The notes under the pieces: model-generated
The model's input: only the letters and a program-made list of their open reading frames with translations
Told to the model about the DNA's origin: nothing
Database searches by the model: none
Made by a program: the position numbers and the translations under genes
Part shown: in pieces, positions 41,992 through 50,608 of the stretch
Numbering within the stretch: the first letter of the stretch is position 1
How the letters are laid out: the number at the start of each line of letters is the position of its first letter
From: Kytococcus aerolatus
Lineage (GTDB): Bacteria; Actinomycetota; Actinomycetes; Actinomycetales; Dermatophilaceae
Direction: 5' to 3'
Assembly (NCBI RefSeq): GCF_900187395.1
Contig: NZ_FYEZ01000001.1
Coordinates: 1,240,001-1,304,000, forward strand
Length of the DNA: 64,000 bases

Positions 41992-43011
41992 ATGGAACGA
42001 ACCAGCGACTCCCTGCCCCCCGCCGCCGACGCGGCGCCCGTGCTCGACCTGCGCGGGGTCCACAAGTCCTTCGGCCGCGGCGCCCACCGGGTCGATGCGG
42101 TGCGCGGCGTCGACCTGACCGTGCACCGCGGCGACGTGGTGGCCCTGCTGGGCCACAACGGCGCCGGCAAGTCCGTCACCCTCGACATGGCGCTGGGCCT
42201 GCAGGCCCCCGCCTCGGGCGAGGTGCGGGTCTGCGGCGACCGCCCGTCCCGCGCGGTGTCCGCCGGACGGGTGGGCGCGATGCTGCAGTCCGGCGCGCTG
42301 CTCGACGACCTGCGCGTGGCCGAGACCGTCCGCGCGGTCGCCAGCCTGCACCCCGGCGGCCGCCGCCGCGTGGGCTCGGTGATGGACCGCGCCGGTCTGA
42401 CCCCGTTGGCCACCCGGCGCGTCAGCCGCTGCAGCGGGGGCGAGAAGCAGCGGCTGCGCTTCGCCCTGGCGCTGCTGCCCGACCCCGACCTGATGGTGCT
42501 CGACGAGCCCACCGCCGGCATGGACGTCTCCGCCCGGCAGGAGTTCTGGGAGGTGGTCAGCGCCGAGGCGCAGGCGGGACGCACCATCGTCTTCGCCACC
42601 CACTACCTCGCGGAGGCCGAGGAGTACGCACCCCGGACCGTGTTGATGGCCGGCGGCCGCGTGATCGCCGACGACACCACCGAGGCCGTCCGCTCGCGGG
42701 TCCCCGGCCGGGTGCTCACCTGCACCACCCCCGATGCGGGACGCCTCGCCCAGCAGCTGGCGGGCGAGCCCGACGTGGTCGACGTCCGCACCCCCACCCC
42801 CGACCGGCTGGAGATGCGGGTGACGGACTCCGACCGCTTCGCCCGGCTGGCCCTCACCGAGTGGCGGGCCACGGGCCTGCAGATCGTGCCGCTGGGCCTG
42901 GACGAGGCCTTCGCCGAGCTCACCCGGGAGGCGACCGACCCGCACGGCGGCACCGACTCGGACCAGTCCACCCCGCCCGCCCGCCCCGAGCCCGCTGCCA
43001 CCGCCGCCTGA
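41992..43011 (+). CDS. ABC-2-type exporter, ATP-binding subunit
   Basis: The product is 339 residues. Walker A is GHNGAGKS, the signature is CSGGEKQRL (Cys in place of Leu), Walker B LMVLDEPTAGMD and switch FATHYLAEAEE. The C-terminal 100 residues form the extra domain of DrrA-like subunits. ATG 41992 is taken over GTG 41983. It is followed after 15 bp by the permease, and then by a histidine kinase and response regulator with overlaps, as in antibiotic-sensing DesKR/ABC modules. Confidence 0.92.
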   Translation: MERTSDSLPPAADAAPVLDLRGVHKSFGRGAHRVDAVRGVDLTVHRGDVVALLGHNGAGKSVTLDMALGLQAPASGEVRVCGDRPSRAVSAGRVGAMLQSGALLDDLRVAETVRAVASLHPGGRRRVGSVMDRAGLTPLATRRVSRCSGGEKQRLRFALALLPDPDLMVLDEPTAGMDVSARQEFWEVVSAEAQAGRTIVFATHYLAEAEEYAPRTVLMAGGRVIADDTTEAVRSRVPGRVLTCTTPDAGRLAQQLAGEPDVVDVRTPTPDRLEMRVTDSDRFARLALTEWRATGLQIVPLGLDEAFAELTREATDPHGGTDSDQSTPPARPEPAATAA

Positions 43012-43026
43012 ACCCCAGGAGCCACC

Positions 43027-43794
43027 ATGTCGACCCCCACCGGGACGCTCTTCTCCCCCACCTACCTCCGCATCGACACCGTCCGGATCCTGCGGAACGT
43101 CTCCAACGTCATCTTCACCATCGGCCTGCCGGTGTTCATGTACCTGATCTTCTCGGCCGGCAACGCCATCGACGCCGAGATGCCCGGCGGCGACGGCAAC
43201 TCGATGCTGGCCGTGCGCATGGCCGTCTACGGCGCCTGCACGGCGTGTGCCTCCATCGGCGCCCTGACGGCCTGGGAGCGTCAGCAGGGCTGGACCCGCC
43301 AGCTGCTGCTCACCCCGTTGAGCCCGCTCGGGTTCGCCCTGCAGAAGCTCGTCACGGCCCTGGTGGTGGCACTGGTGCCCGTGGTCCTGGTGCTGGCCAT
43401 CGCGGCCGCGACCGGCGCCGAGGCACCGCTGGGCAACTGGCTGCTGTGCGGCCTCATCGGCTGGCTGGGCGCGTCGCTCTTCGCACTGTACGGCCTGCTG
43501 CTGGCGCTGTTGATCCGCTCCGATGCCTCCATCGGCATTGCGTCGGGCGGCATCGTGATCCTGGCCTTCCTGGGCAACGTGTTCATGCCGCTGGACGGCT
43601 GGCTGCTCACGCTGGCGCGGTTCACCCCGATGTTCGGCGTGGTCAACGCGGCCGAGCGCCCCATCACCGAGGGGTGGATCAGCAGCGGGGTGAACATCCC
43701 CGTCTGGCAGGCATGGGCGAACATGGGGGCATGGTTCCTGGTCCTGGCGGTGGCGTGCACCCTGGTGATGCGGCGCACGGGGCGGCGCGAGTGA
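43027..43794 (+). CDS. ABC-2-type exporter, permease subunit
   Basis: The product is 255 residues with six hydrophobic segments of the ABC-2 type. RQQGWTRQLLLTPLSPLGFALQK is the typical cytoplasmic loop. The stop overlaps the kinase GTG (GTGA), so the sensor is co-translated with the transporter. The substrate is unknown; drug or lipid export is the usual role for this arrangement. Confidence 0.9.
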   Translation: MSTPTGTLFSPTYLRIDTVRILRNVSNVIFTIGLPVFMYLIFSAGNAIDAEMPGGDGNSMLAVRMAVYGACTACASIGALTAWERQQGWTRQLLLTPLSPLGFALQKLVTALVVALVPVVLVLAIAAATGAEAPLGNWLLCGLIGWLGASLFALYGLLLALLIRSDASIGIASGGIVILAFLGNVFMPLDGWLLTLARFTPMFGVVNAAERPITEGWISSGVNIPVWQAWANMGAWFLVLAVACTLVMRRTGRRE

Positions 43795-44909
43795 GCGCCC
43801 CGGCGCCGGAGCGGTCCCCGGCCGCGTCGTCCGGCCCCGCCACACACCCCGCAGCCCCGGGCCCGCGACGGGACGACCCCTACTACCGGTGGTCGCTCGT
43901 CATCGCCATCGTCTTCATGGTCTTCCTGGCCTTCCCCCTGCTGGGCGCCGCGCAGGCCGATGCGGCACCGCTGGCCCGAGGGGTCACAGTCGCCGCCATC
44001 ATCGCGTTCGCCGCGCTCTACCTGTGGGGCTACAGCGAGCGCCGCCCGTGGTGGGTGCTCGCGGGGATGCTCGCGCTCATGGTGGCCACGGTCCCCGTGC
44101 TGGGCGTCGGGGCCTGCGGCCTCCTGCCGTACGTGGCCACGCACGCCGCGCTCGAGCTGCCCCGCCCGGCGCACTACGCGGCCACCGCCGCGGCGGCGCT
44201 GACCCCGCTGGTGGTGGCGCTGGTCGAACCGCCGGCTGCACTGTTCGCCCTCATCGCGGCCCCCGTCGGCGGCGGCATGCTGGCGGTCCGGCAGATGATC
44301 CACCGCGGTGTCGAGCTGGGTGAGGTGGAGACGGCCCTGGCCATCACCGCCGAGCGCGAGCGGGTGGCCCGGGACGTGCACGACGTGCTGGGGCACTCGC
44401 TCACCGCGATCGTGCTGAAGGCCGACCTCGCCGAACGCCTGGTGGGACGGGACGACGACCGGGCCCGCGACGAGATCTCGCAGGTGGCCGCACTGGCCCG
44501 TCAGGCGCTCAGCGAGGCCCGGTCGACCGTGGTCGGCCTGCGGTCCACCGACCTGGCCGATGAGGTGGAGCGTGCCCGGGACCTGGCCTCGAGCGGCGAG
44601 GTCACCCTGACCGTGCACGGTGACCCCCAGGACGTGCCCCCGCGCCACCGTCCCGTCGCCGCGTGGATCCTGCGTGAGGCGGTCACGAACGTGAGCCGGC
44701 ACGCCCGGGCCTCGAGGGTGGACGTCATCCTGGCGCCCGACCGCCTGGTGGTGTGTGACGACGGGCAGGGTCTGACCGGTGAGCCGTCCGGATCGGGGAG
44801 CGACGGCATCCGTGAGCGCGCCGCCGCTGCCGGGGGCACCGTGGTGTGGGAGGACAACGCCCCGGGCACCCGTCTGATGGTCACCCTGCCGACGGGAGCA
44901 GCAGCATGA
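43791..44909 (+). CDS. DesK-type sensor histidine kinase
   Basis: The product is 372 residues. Four to five hydrophobic segments fill the first 160 residues, with almost no extracellular domain, the pattern of intramembrane-sensing kinases. The HisKA_3 box is RDVHDVLGHSLTAIVLK, with the phospho-His early in it; the N-box is REAVTNVSRHARAS and the G1 box VVCDDGQGL. GTG 43791 overlaps the permease stop and the TGA overlaps the regulator ATG (ATGA). Confidence 0.93.
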   Translation: MSAPAPERSPAASSGPATHPAAPGPRRDDPYYRWSLVIAIVFMVFLAFPLLGAAQADAAPLARGVTVAAIIAFAALYLWGYSERRPWWVLAGMLALMVATVPVLGVGACGLLPYVATHAALELPRPAHYAATAAAALTPLVVALVEPPAALFALIAAPVGGGMLAVRQMIHRGVELGEVETALAITAERERVARDVHDVLGHSLTAIVLKADLAERLVGRDDDRARDEISQVAALARQALSEARSTVVGLRSTDLADEVERARDLASSGEVTLTVHGDPQDVPPRHRPVAAWILREAVTNVSRHARASRVDVILAPDRLVVCDDGQGLTGEPSGSGSDGIRERAAAAGGTVVWEDNAPGTRLMVTLPTGAAA

Positions 44910-45511
44910 CCCGGATCCTCGTGGTGGACGACCAGGCGCTCGTGCGCGGGGCGCTGGCTGCCCTGCTCGACCTGGAGGACGACCTGCAGGTGGTCGGGCA
45001 GGTGGACAGCGGGCCCGCGGCGGTGGACTTCGTGCGCGACACCTCGGTGGACGTGGTGCTGCTCGACATCGAGATGCCCGGTGGGGGCGGCATCGACGCC
45101 CTGCCGGACCTGCTCACCGCCCCCACGCCGCCGCGCGTGCTGGTGGTCACCACCTTCGGGCGGCCGGGCTACCTGCGCCGCGCGCTGGACGCCGGCGCGA
45201 GCGGGTTCGTGGTGAAGGACTGCCCGCCGGCCGAGCTCCTCGAGGCGGTCCGACGCACCGCAGCCGGGCTGCGCACGGTCGATGCCGACCTGGCCGCCGA
45301 GTCCGCGCTGGCGGGCCCGAATCCGCTGAGCCCCCGCGAGACGGACGTCCTACGCCTGGCGGCCGACGGCCAGGGGGTGGCGGAGATCGCCGAGGCACTG
45401 TTCCTCTCCCCGGGCACCGTACGCAACCACCTCTCCTCGGCCATCGGCAAGACCGGGGCACGCACCAGCGCCGGGGCCGCCACCACGGCCCGCGACAACG
45501 GCTGGTTGTAG
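44906..45511 (+). CDS. LuxR/NarL-family response regulator
   Basis: The product is 201 residues. The receiver domain has the acidic pair VDDQ, phospho-Asp in VVLLDIEMPG and the Lys of GFVVKDCPP. The C-terminal LuxR helix-turn-helix is SPRETDVLRLAADGQGVAEI and TVRNHLSSAIGKTGA. ATG 44906 overlaps the kinase stop. It probably activates the transporter operon starting at 41992. Confidence 0.95.
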   Translation: MTRILVVDDQALVRGALAALLDLEDDLQVVGQVDSGPAAVDFVRDTSVDVVLLDIEMPGGGGIDALPDLLTAPTPPRVLVVTTFGRPGYLRRALDAGASGFVVKDCPPAELLEAVRRTAAGLRTVDADLAAESALAGPNPLSPRETDVLRLAADGQGVAEIAEALFLSPGTVRNHLSSAIGKTGARTSAGAATTARDNGWL

Positions 45512-45512
45512 C

Positions 45513-45668
45513 TCAGGGCAGGAAGGGCCGCAGCAGCTCCGGGACGGGGTGGTCCCCCGCGACGATGCCGTAGGGGCGGGCGCCGCTGGCCAGGTCCATC
45601 TCCAGACGCACCTGGGCGCGCTCCCACATCCGTCCCAGACGCTGCGGGCGGGGGATGCGAGGCGTCAT
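45513..45668 (-). CDS. Small 51-residue protein coupled to the BCCT transporter
   Basis: The frame reads MTPRIPRPQRLGRMWERAQVR and ends ELLRPFLP. It is basic, with no membrane segment. ATG 45668 overlaps the transporter TGA (ATGA), indicating translational coupling. Similar short proteins after BCCT genes are recalled from other actinobacteria. The function is unknown. Its stop is one base past the convergent response regulator end. Confidence 0.65.
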   Translation of the reverse strand: MTPRIPRPQRLGRMWERAQVRLEMDLASGARPYGIVAGDHPVPELLRPFLP

Positions 45669-47692
45669 GGCGCATGAGACTGGGCGGTGGGGCGGCCGTC
45701 CGCCGTCGGCCGACCGACCGTGTCGTCTACCCCCTCCACGTACTCGTTGGTGGCGTAGTCGTACGCCACCGGCCGACCGTCCTCGTCGGTCCGCTCGTAC
45801 CAGGCGGTGTACTCGTCCGCGGTCGACTCGAAGTCCTTGCCCACCGACCACTGCTCGGCCTCGCCGTGCGCGGGCTCGACGGCCAGCTTGAAGTCGTCGC
45901 CGTACTCCGTGACGCCCTGCCGGACCGCGTTCTCCAGCGCCTGCTCCCGGAACTCGCGGCGGATCATCATCGGGTCGGTCGAGAAGTCGCGCAGGAGCGC
46001 GATCGTCATCCCGATCATGACCACGGCGAAGGGCAGGGCGGAGACCGTCACCAGGTTCTGCAGGCCGGTCAGGGCGCTCTGCCCGCCGATGAGCAGGATC
46101 ACCACGGCGATCCCGGCCATGCAGATCGCCCAGAAGACCGTCACCAGCCGGTTCGGCTCGGGGTTGCCCCGCTGGGAGAGCTGGGAGTTGACCAGGGAGG
46201 CCGAGTCGGAGCTCGTGATGAAGAAGATCGCGAGCATCACGATGACGATCGGGGCCACCAGCTGTGCACCGGGGAGCTGGTCGAGGACGGTGAAGAAGAT
46301 GTCCTGCGGGGCGGGCAGCGTCTCGGCGGTGCCGTCCGGGGCGATCGCCCGGCTGTCCCGCTGGTGCCAGATCGCCGTGCCACCGAGCATGGTGAAGGCC
46401 AGGATGATGATGGTGCCGGGGATGAGCAGCACGCCGAGCACGAACTGGCGCACCGTGCGGCCCCGGGAGATCTTGGCGGTGAAGATGCCGACGAAGGGCG
46501 CCCACGACACCCACCAGGCCCAGTAGAAGGTGGTCCAGCTGCTGAGGAACTGCTGCATCGCCGGGCCGTCGGCCATGCTCGCCGAGAGCATCGAGGGCAT
46601 CTCCCCCAGGTAGGTGACGAAGACCGACGGGATCATGTTGAGCAGGAAGACCGTCGGGCCCACGACGAAGAAGAAGACGGCGAGCACGAGGGCCAGCACG
46701 AGGTTGATGTTGCTCAGCCAGCGGATGCCCTTGGCCAGGCCGGAGACGGCCGAGGCGATCGTGCCGATGGTCAGCACCATGATGATGACCAGGGCCGCGG
46801 TGTTCCCGCCCTCGCCCCAGCCGGTGACGATCTCCACGCCCCGGGCGATCTGGAGGGCACCGATGCCCAGCGAGGCCGCGGTGCCGAAGAGGGTGGCGAT
46901 GATGGCCAGGACGTCGATGGCCCGGCCGGCCGCGGTCTCGTGCGGGGTCCGGCGCATGAGCGGGGCGAAGATCGAGCTCATGAGCGGGACGCGTCCCCGC
47001 CGGTAGGAGGCGTAGGCGACCGCGAGGCCGACGAGCGCGTAGAAGGCCCACGCGTTGACCCCCCAGTGGAGGGCGGCCTGCGCCATCGCCTTCGGGACGG
47101 CCTCGGCGGTCCCGGGCTCGGCCGAGCCGGGGCGCGGGGAGAGGAAGTAGGTCATCGGCTCGTAGGGGCCGAAGAAGATGATCCCGATGCCGATGCCGGC
47201 GCCGAAGAGCATGGCCGTCCAGCTGGCGGTGGAGAACTCGGGCTCCTCGCCGTCCAGGCCGAGCGGGATGCGCCCGTAAGGGCTGACGGCCACCCCGAGC
47301 AGGAAGAGGAGCAGCACGATGGCCAGGCCGTTGAAGAGCCAGCCGAGGTTGGTCATCACCCAGGTGAGCATCGCGGTGGTGACCTTCGTGACCTGGGCGG
47401 AGTCGGCCACGCCCCAGGCGATGAACGCGAGGATGGCGGCGGCGGCCACCCCGAAGACGATCCGGTCGATCCCGTAGCGCACCTTCTGGTCCTCCACGGA
47501 GACGCCGGGGACCAGGGCGGGGTGGATGCTGTGGGGGTAGGTCACCTCCTGCAGGAAGCGGCGGCTGCGGGGGTGGCGATCGGCCGGGTCGAGCTGCGCG
47601 CCGGCGACCGAGGACCCTCCGGCGCGCGGCTCGTGGCGGTCACCGGGGAAGCGGTCCCGGGGGCTGGGCGGAACGTGCTCGGTGGGGGGCAT
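45665..47692 (-). CDS. BCCT-family betaine/choline/carnitine transporter
   Basis: The product is 675 residues with twelve predicted helices. The Gly-rich stretch of helix 3 is FGAGIGIGIIFFGPYEP and the Trp box is SWTTFYWAWWVSWAPF (about residue 370), both typical of sodium-coupled betaine or choline uptake. The long C-terminal tail (about 590-675) is acidic and may be regulatory, as in BetP. ATG 47692 follows AGGAGAGG. It is coupled to the 51-residue protein downstream. Confidence 0.93.
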   Translation of the reverse strand: MPPTEHVPPSPRDRFPGDRHEPRAGGSSVAGAQLDPADRHPRSRRFLQEVTYPHSIHPALVPGVSVEDQKVRYGIDRIVFGVAAAAILAFIAWGVADSAQVTKVTTAMLTWVMTNLGWLFNGLAIVLLLFLLGVAVSPYGRIPLGLDGEEPEFSTASWTAMLFGAGIGIGIIFFGPYEPMTYFLSPRPGSAEPGTAEAVPKAMAQAALHWGVNAWAFYALVGLAVAYASYRRGRVPLMSSIFAPLMRRTPHETAAGRAIDVLAIIATLFGTAASLGIGALQIARGVEIVTGWGEGGNTAALVIIMVLTIGTIASAVSGLAKGIRWLSNINLVLALVLAVFFFVVGPTVFLLNMIPSVFVTYLGEMPSMLSASMADGPAMQQFLSSWTTFYWAWWVSWAPFVGIFTAKISRGRTVRQFVLGVLLIPGTIIILAFTMLGGTAIWHQRDSRAIAPDGTAETLPAPQDIFFTVLDQLPGAQLVAPIVIVMLAIFFITSSDSASLVNSQLSQRGNPEPNRLVTVFWAICMAGIAVVILLIGGQSALTGLQNLVTVSALPFAVVMIGMTIALLRDFSTDPMMIRREFREQALENAVRQGVTEYGDDFKLAVEPAHGEAEQWSVGKDFESTADEYTAWYERTDEDGRPVAYDYATNEYVEGVDDTVGRPTADGRPTAQSHAP

Positions 47693-47812
47693 GGGCCTCT
47701 CCTGGAGGGGTCAGGGGGACCCGACCACGGTACGGGCAGGCCCGCCGACGAGCCCGGGGACCGCCGGGGTCCGCACGTGACCACGGCCGGGGCGGCGTGC
47801 TAGGCAGGGGAC

Positions 47813-48394
47813 ATGAACAGCACCACGAGCACCCCGACCACCCGCTCCCTGGCCCGCCGGATCCGGGGCCTGGCCGTCCTCCCGGCGGCGGCCCTGGCCC
47901 TGACCGCGTGCGGCGGCGGTGACTCCGAGGGCGGGCAGTCCGAGGCTGCCCCGTCGGCCTCCTCGGAGGCGGCGGGTTCCGCCGAGGAGGAGGGCGCCGC
48001 GACCGAGGAGTCCCCGGCCGCGTCCGCCCCGGGGGCCGGCACGGACGAGTCCGGGTCCGCCGGGGGCGCCCCGGAGGGTCTGGACCCGGAGGCCGCCCTG
48101 GACGTCCGCACCTTCTCCGACCTGGAGGGCATCGACCAGAAGGTGGAGGGTGAGCTGCACCCGGCCGAGGCGTGCGGCTATCTCATGAGCGCCACGGTGG
48201 ACCAGAAGGCCTTCTCCGACCCGCAGGCCGACGCACAGAAGATGCAGGACCTGATCAAGGTCACCCCGGAGCCGGCGCGCTCGGCGATGGAGAAGTTCGC
48301 CAAGACCGTGGAGTCCGTCAGCGGCCGGGACGACAAGAAGCTGGCCAAGGCCCTCGGCGAGCTCGACCAGGCCTGCATGTCCGCCGCGCAGTGA
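47813..48394 (+). CDS. Putative lipoprotein with Ser/Glu-rich linker
   Basis: The product is 193 residues with a lipoprotein signal (LAVLPAAALALTACGGG, lipobox LTAC), a low-complexity linker of Ser, Ala, Glu and Gly (about 35-85), then a small helical domain with two Cys (AEACGYLMS and DQACMSAAQ), probably a disulfide. TAGGCA lies six bases before ATG 47813. The function is not recognisable. Confidence 0.75.
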   Translation: MNSTTSTPTTRSLARRIRGLAVLPAAALALTACGGGDSEGGQSEAAPSASSEAAGSAEEEGAATEESPAASAPGAGTDESGSAGGAPEGLDPEAALDVRTFSDLEGIDQKVEGELHPAEACGYLMSATVDQKAFSDPQADAQKMQDLIKVTPEPARSAMEKFAKTVESVSGRDDKKLAKALGELDQACMSAAQ

Positions 48395-48400
48395 GCTGTC

Positions 48401-48439
48401 GCGGACCCGCGGCGCCCTCAGAGACCGCCGCGGGTCCGC
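48401..48439. terminator. Bidirectional terminator between lipoprotein and esterase
   Basis: GCGGACCCGCGGCG (48401-48414) pairs perfectly with CGCCGCGGGTCCGC (48426-48439), loop 11 nt. It lies seven bases after the plus-strand stop and overlaps the last codons of the minus-strand gene. Confidence 0.75.
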
Positions 48440-49743
48440 ATGAAGTCCACGACGGGGCCGACGAACTGCTCGTCGGTCCAGAAGGCCGGCTGGCTGTGCA
48501 CGGCGCCGGGCACCACGACGGTCCGGGCCTCCGCCCCGGCGGCCCGCAGGGCGTCCCGCATCTCCAGGGACTGCTGGTACGGGGCGGTGCAGTCCGCGTC
48601 CCCGTGGAGCAGGTACACGGGCGGGGCGCCAGCGCTCACGCGGTTCACCGGTGAGGCGGCACGGATCTGCCCGGCCACGGCGGGGTCGGTCGCGTCGTGC
48701 ATGAGGATGTTGTCCTCGGCCGCCTTGCCGTCCGGGCAGTCCATCGGGGCGCGCTGCTCCTGGGCGGTCTCGGCGTTGTAGATGCCGAAGTACCCGACCA
48801 CGGCGTCCGCGGTGCCGGGATGGGTGACGGCCTCCAGCACGGCCAGGTGGGCTCCGGCGGAGTCCCCGAAGAGCACCACACCGTCCGCCGCTCCCTGCGC
48901 CCGGGCGGTGGCCACGGCGTGGGCGACGCCGGCGTGGACGTCGTCCGGGGTGGCCGGCCAGGGGGCCTTGTGGGCGCGCCGGTACTCCAGCGAGGCCACC
49001 CACCAGCCCTCGTCGTGGAGGCGCTGGACGAGGGTGTTCTTGCGCGAGCTGGGGTCCATGAACATCTCGGCGTCGCCGCCCACCCAGCCGCCACCGTGGA
49101 TGGCGACGACCACACCGCGACCGGGCTCGCCGGGCAGGATGCTGTACCGCTGCTTCTCGGCCGACCCGTAGCGGCGCCAGTCCGACCACGCGGCCGGGGC
49201 GTCCTCCGGCGGCGCGGAGCCCGAGGTCTCCGCGGGCGTGGACCCGGGGGTCTCGGTGGTCGGCCCGTCGGTGGTCGTCGCGGCATCGCTCGGGGCCGCC
49301 TCGCCGGGGGTGGTGGGCTCGGCGACGCTCGGGATGGGGTTCCCCGCCTCGGCCGTCCCGGCGGGCTCGCCACCGGTGGCCGGGGCAGGGTCCTCGCTGG
49401 GACGAGTGGGCTCGACCGGCTGGCTGGGCTCGGTGCTGGGCTGAGCCTCCTCACCCGTACCGCTCTCCGGGGATGACGCCTCCGGGGAGCCCTGCTCCGC
49501 GCTGGCACTCTCGGAGCGCCCCGTGTCCTCGGCACCGTCCGGGTCCCCGCTCGTGGGGCTCTCGTCCTCCGGGCTGCCCGCCCCCTCGGTGGAGGGCTCG
49601 GGCGAGTCCTCCTCGGGCGCGGCGCTGGCGGTCTGCTGGGCCCCGGTGTCACCCGGGTCCGCAGCGCCCTCGCCGCAGGCGGCCACACCGGTCACCATGC
49701 CTGCCATCGCGGCCCACACCATCCACCGGCGTCCCGTGACCAT
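48418..49743 (-). CDS. Alpha/beta hydrolase (esterase/lipase) lipoprotein
   Basis: The product is 441 residues with a lipoprotein signal (WMVWAAMAGMVTGVAACGEG). A long low-complexity linker rich in Pro, Ser, Glu and Thr (about 25-180) is followed by a hydrolase domain with AIHGGGWVGG (oxyanion), FGDSAGAHLA (nucleophile Ser) and late acid and base residues HGDADC and GAVHSQ. This is an HSL-type carboxylesterase anchored outside the membrane. ATG 49743 is taken; TTG 49749 is nearer to the AGGAG site and equally possible. It is paralogous to 50601-51560. Confidence 0.85.
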   Translation of the reverse strand: MVTGRRWMVWAAMAGMVTGVAACGEGAADPGDTGAQQTASAAPEEDSPEPSTEGAGSPEDESPTSGDPDGAEDTGRSESASAEQGSPEASSPESGTGEEAQPSTEPSQPVEPTRPSEDPAPATGGEPAGTAEAGNPIPSVAEPTTPGEAAPSDAATTTDGPTTETPGSTPAETSGSAPPEDAPAAWSDWRRYGSAEKQRYSILPGEPGRGVVVAIHGGGWVGGDAEMFMDPSSRKNTLVQRLHDEGWWVASLEYRRAHKAPWPATPDDVHAGVAHAVATARAQGAADGVVLFGDSAGAHLAVLEAVTHPGTADAVVGYFGIYNAETAQEQRAPMDCPDGKAAEDNILMHDATDPAVAGQIRAASPVNRVSAGAPPVYLLHGDADCTAPYQQSLEMRDALRAAGAEARTVVVPGAVHSQPAFWTDEQFVGPVVDFMRTRGGL

Positions 49744-49780
49744 GCCCAACCACTCTCCTGTGCACGCGGGCCCCTGCGGG

Positions 49781-50608
49781 TCAGGTGGCCTCGACCGTCG
49801 TGGACAGTACGGCAGCCAGCTGGGCCGCCTCCACCTGGCCGGGGGCCGAGGCCCGGCCCAGGTGGCCGAAGGTCAGGCAGGACCCGAAGGCGGGTCCGAC
49901 CAGGCGGGTGATGCGTCCCTGACTCCCCATCCCCAGCACGGCCAGCGGGATCCGGGGCCCCTCGCGGGGGTCCTCCGGGAGGGGCTGGGCGGTCTCAGCC
50001 TCGAGCAGCTCCAGCAGGGTCAGCGCCTCACGGCGTGTGGTGGGAGTCACGGCGATCTTGACCGCATCGCCGCCTGCGGAACGCATCTCGCCGATGGTCT
50101 CCACGAGTTCGGCCCGGGGCGGCTGACCCGTCCAGTCGTGATGGCTCAGGAGCACCGGGGTGCCGGCCGCCCGGAGGGTGGCCAGGAGATCCGACCGGCG
50201 CGGGTAGTCGAGCTCGACGTCCACCAGCGCGATGCCGGGGTGCCCCGCCAGGGCGGCGACGACCTGCTCCTGGGTGGCGGCGTCCTGCTGCCGGAGCGCC
50301 CTGGCCGCCGTGGGCTCGTCCGGCGCCCGACCTCCCTGGGCGACGCTGCGGTGCGTGAGCAGCACGGGCAGACCCGCCAGGGTCGCGGTGAGCGCGTCGG
50401 CCAGCTCCCGCAGCACCGCCGGGGCGAGGAGCTCGGGGACCAGGGCGTCGGTCCGCCACTCCACGAGGTCCACCACCCCGGACTCCACGGCGGCCCGGCC
50501 CCGGGCCACCAGCTCGTCGCGCCCGGCGGCCTGGAGCGGGACGGCCAGCACCGGCCGGCCGGGCCCCATGACCCGACCGCCGAGGCGGACCCCGGGGAGC
50601 TCAGTCAT
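49781..50608 (-). CDS. aroD: 3-dehydroquinate dehydratase, type I
   Basis: The product is 275 residues with a TIM-barrel type I dehydroquinase. DLVEWRTDAL near the start, LLSHHDWTGQPP (catalytic His) and DAVKIAVTP (Schiff-base Lys) are present, and the late MGSQGRITRLVGPAFGSCLTF matches the substrate-binding Arg/Ser region. Third step of the shikimate pathway. ATG 50608 overlaps the upstream esterase stop by 8 bp, an unusual partnership. Type I is less common than type II in actinobacteria. Confidence 0.92.
   Translation of the reverse strand: MTELPGVRLGGRVMGPGRPVLAVPLQAAGRDELVARGRAAVESGVVDLVEWRTDALVPELLAPAVLRELADALTATLAGLPVLLTHRSVAQGGRAPDEPTAARALRQQDAATQEQVVAALAGHPGIALVDVELDYPRRSDLLATLRAAGTPVLLSHHDWTGQPPRAELVETIGEMRSAGGDAVKIAVTPTTRREALTLLELLEAETAQPLPEDPREGPRIPLAVLGMGSQGRITRLVGPAFGSCLTFGHLGRASAPGQVEAAQLAAVLSTTVEAT

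Noticed and set aside
45674-47803. 709-codon open frame on the plus strand
   Set aside because: It is antisense to the BCCT transporter and rich in Asp, Gly and His in shadow-like composition.
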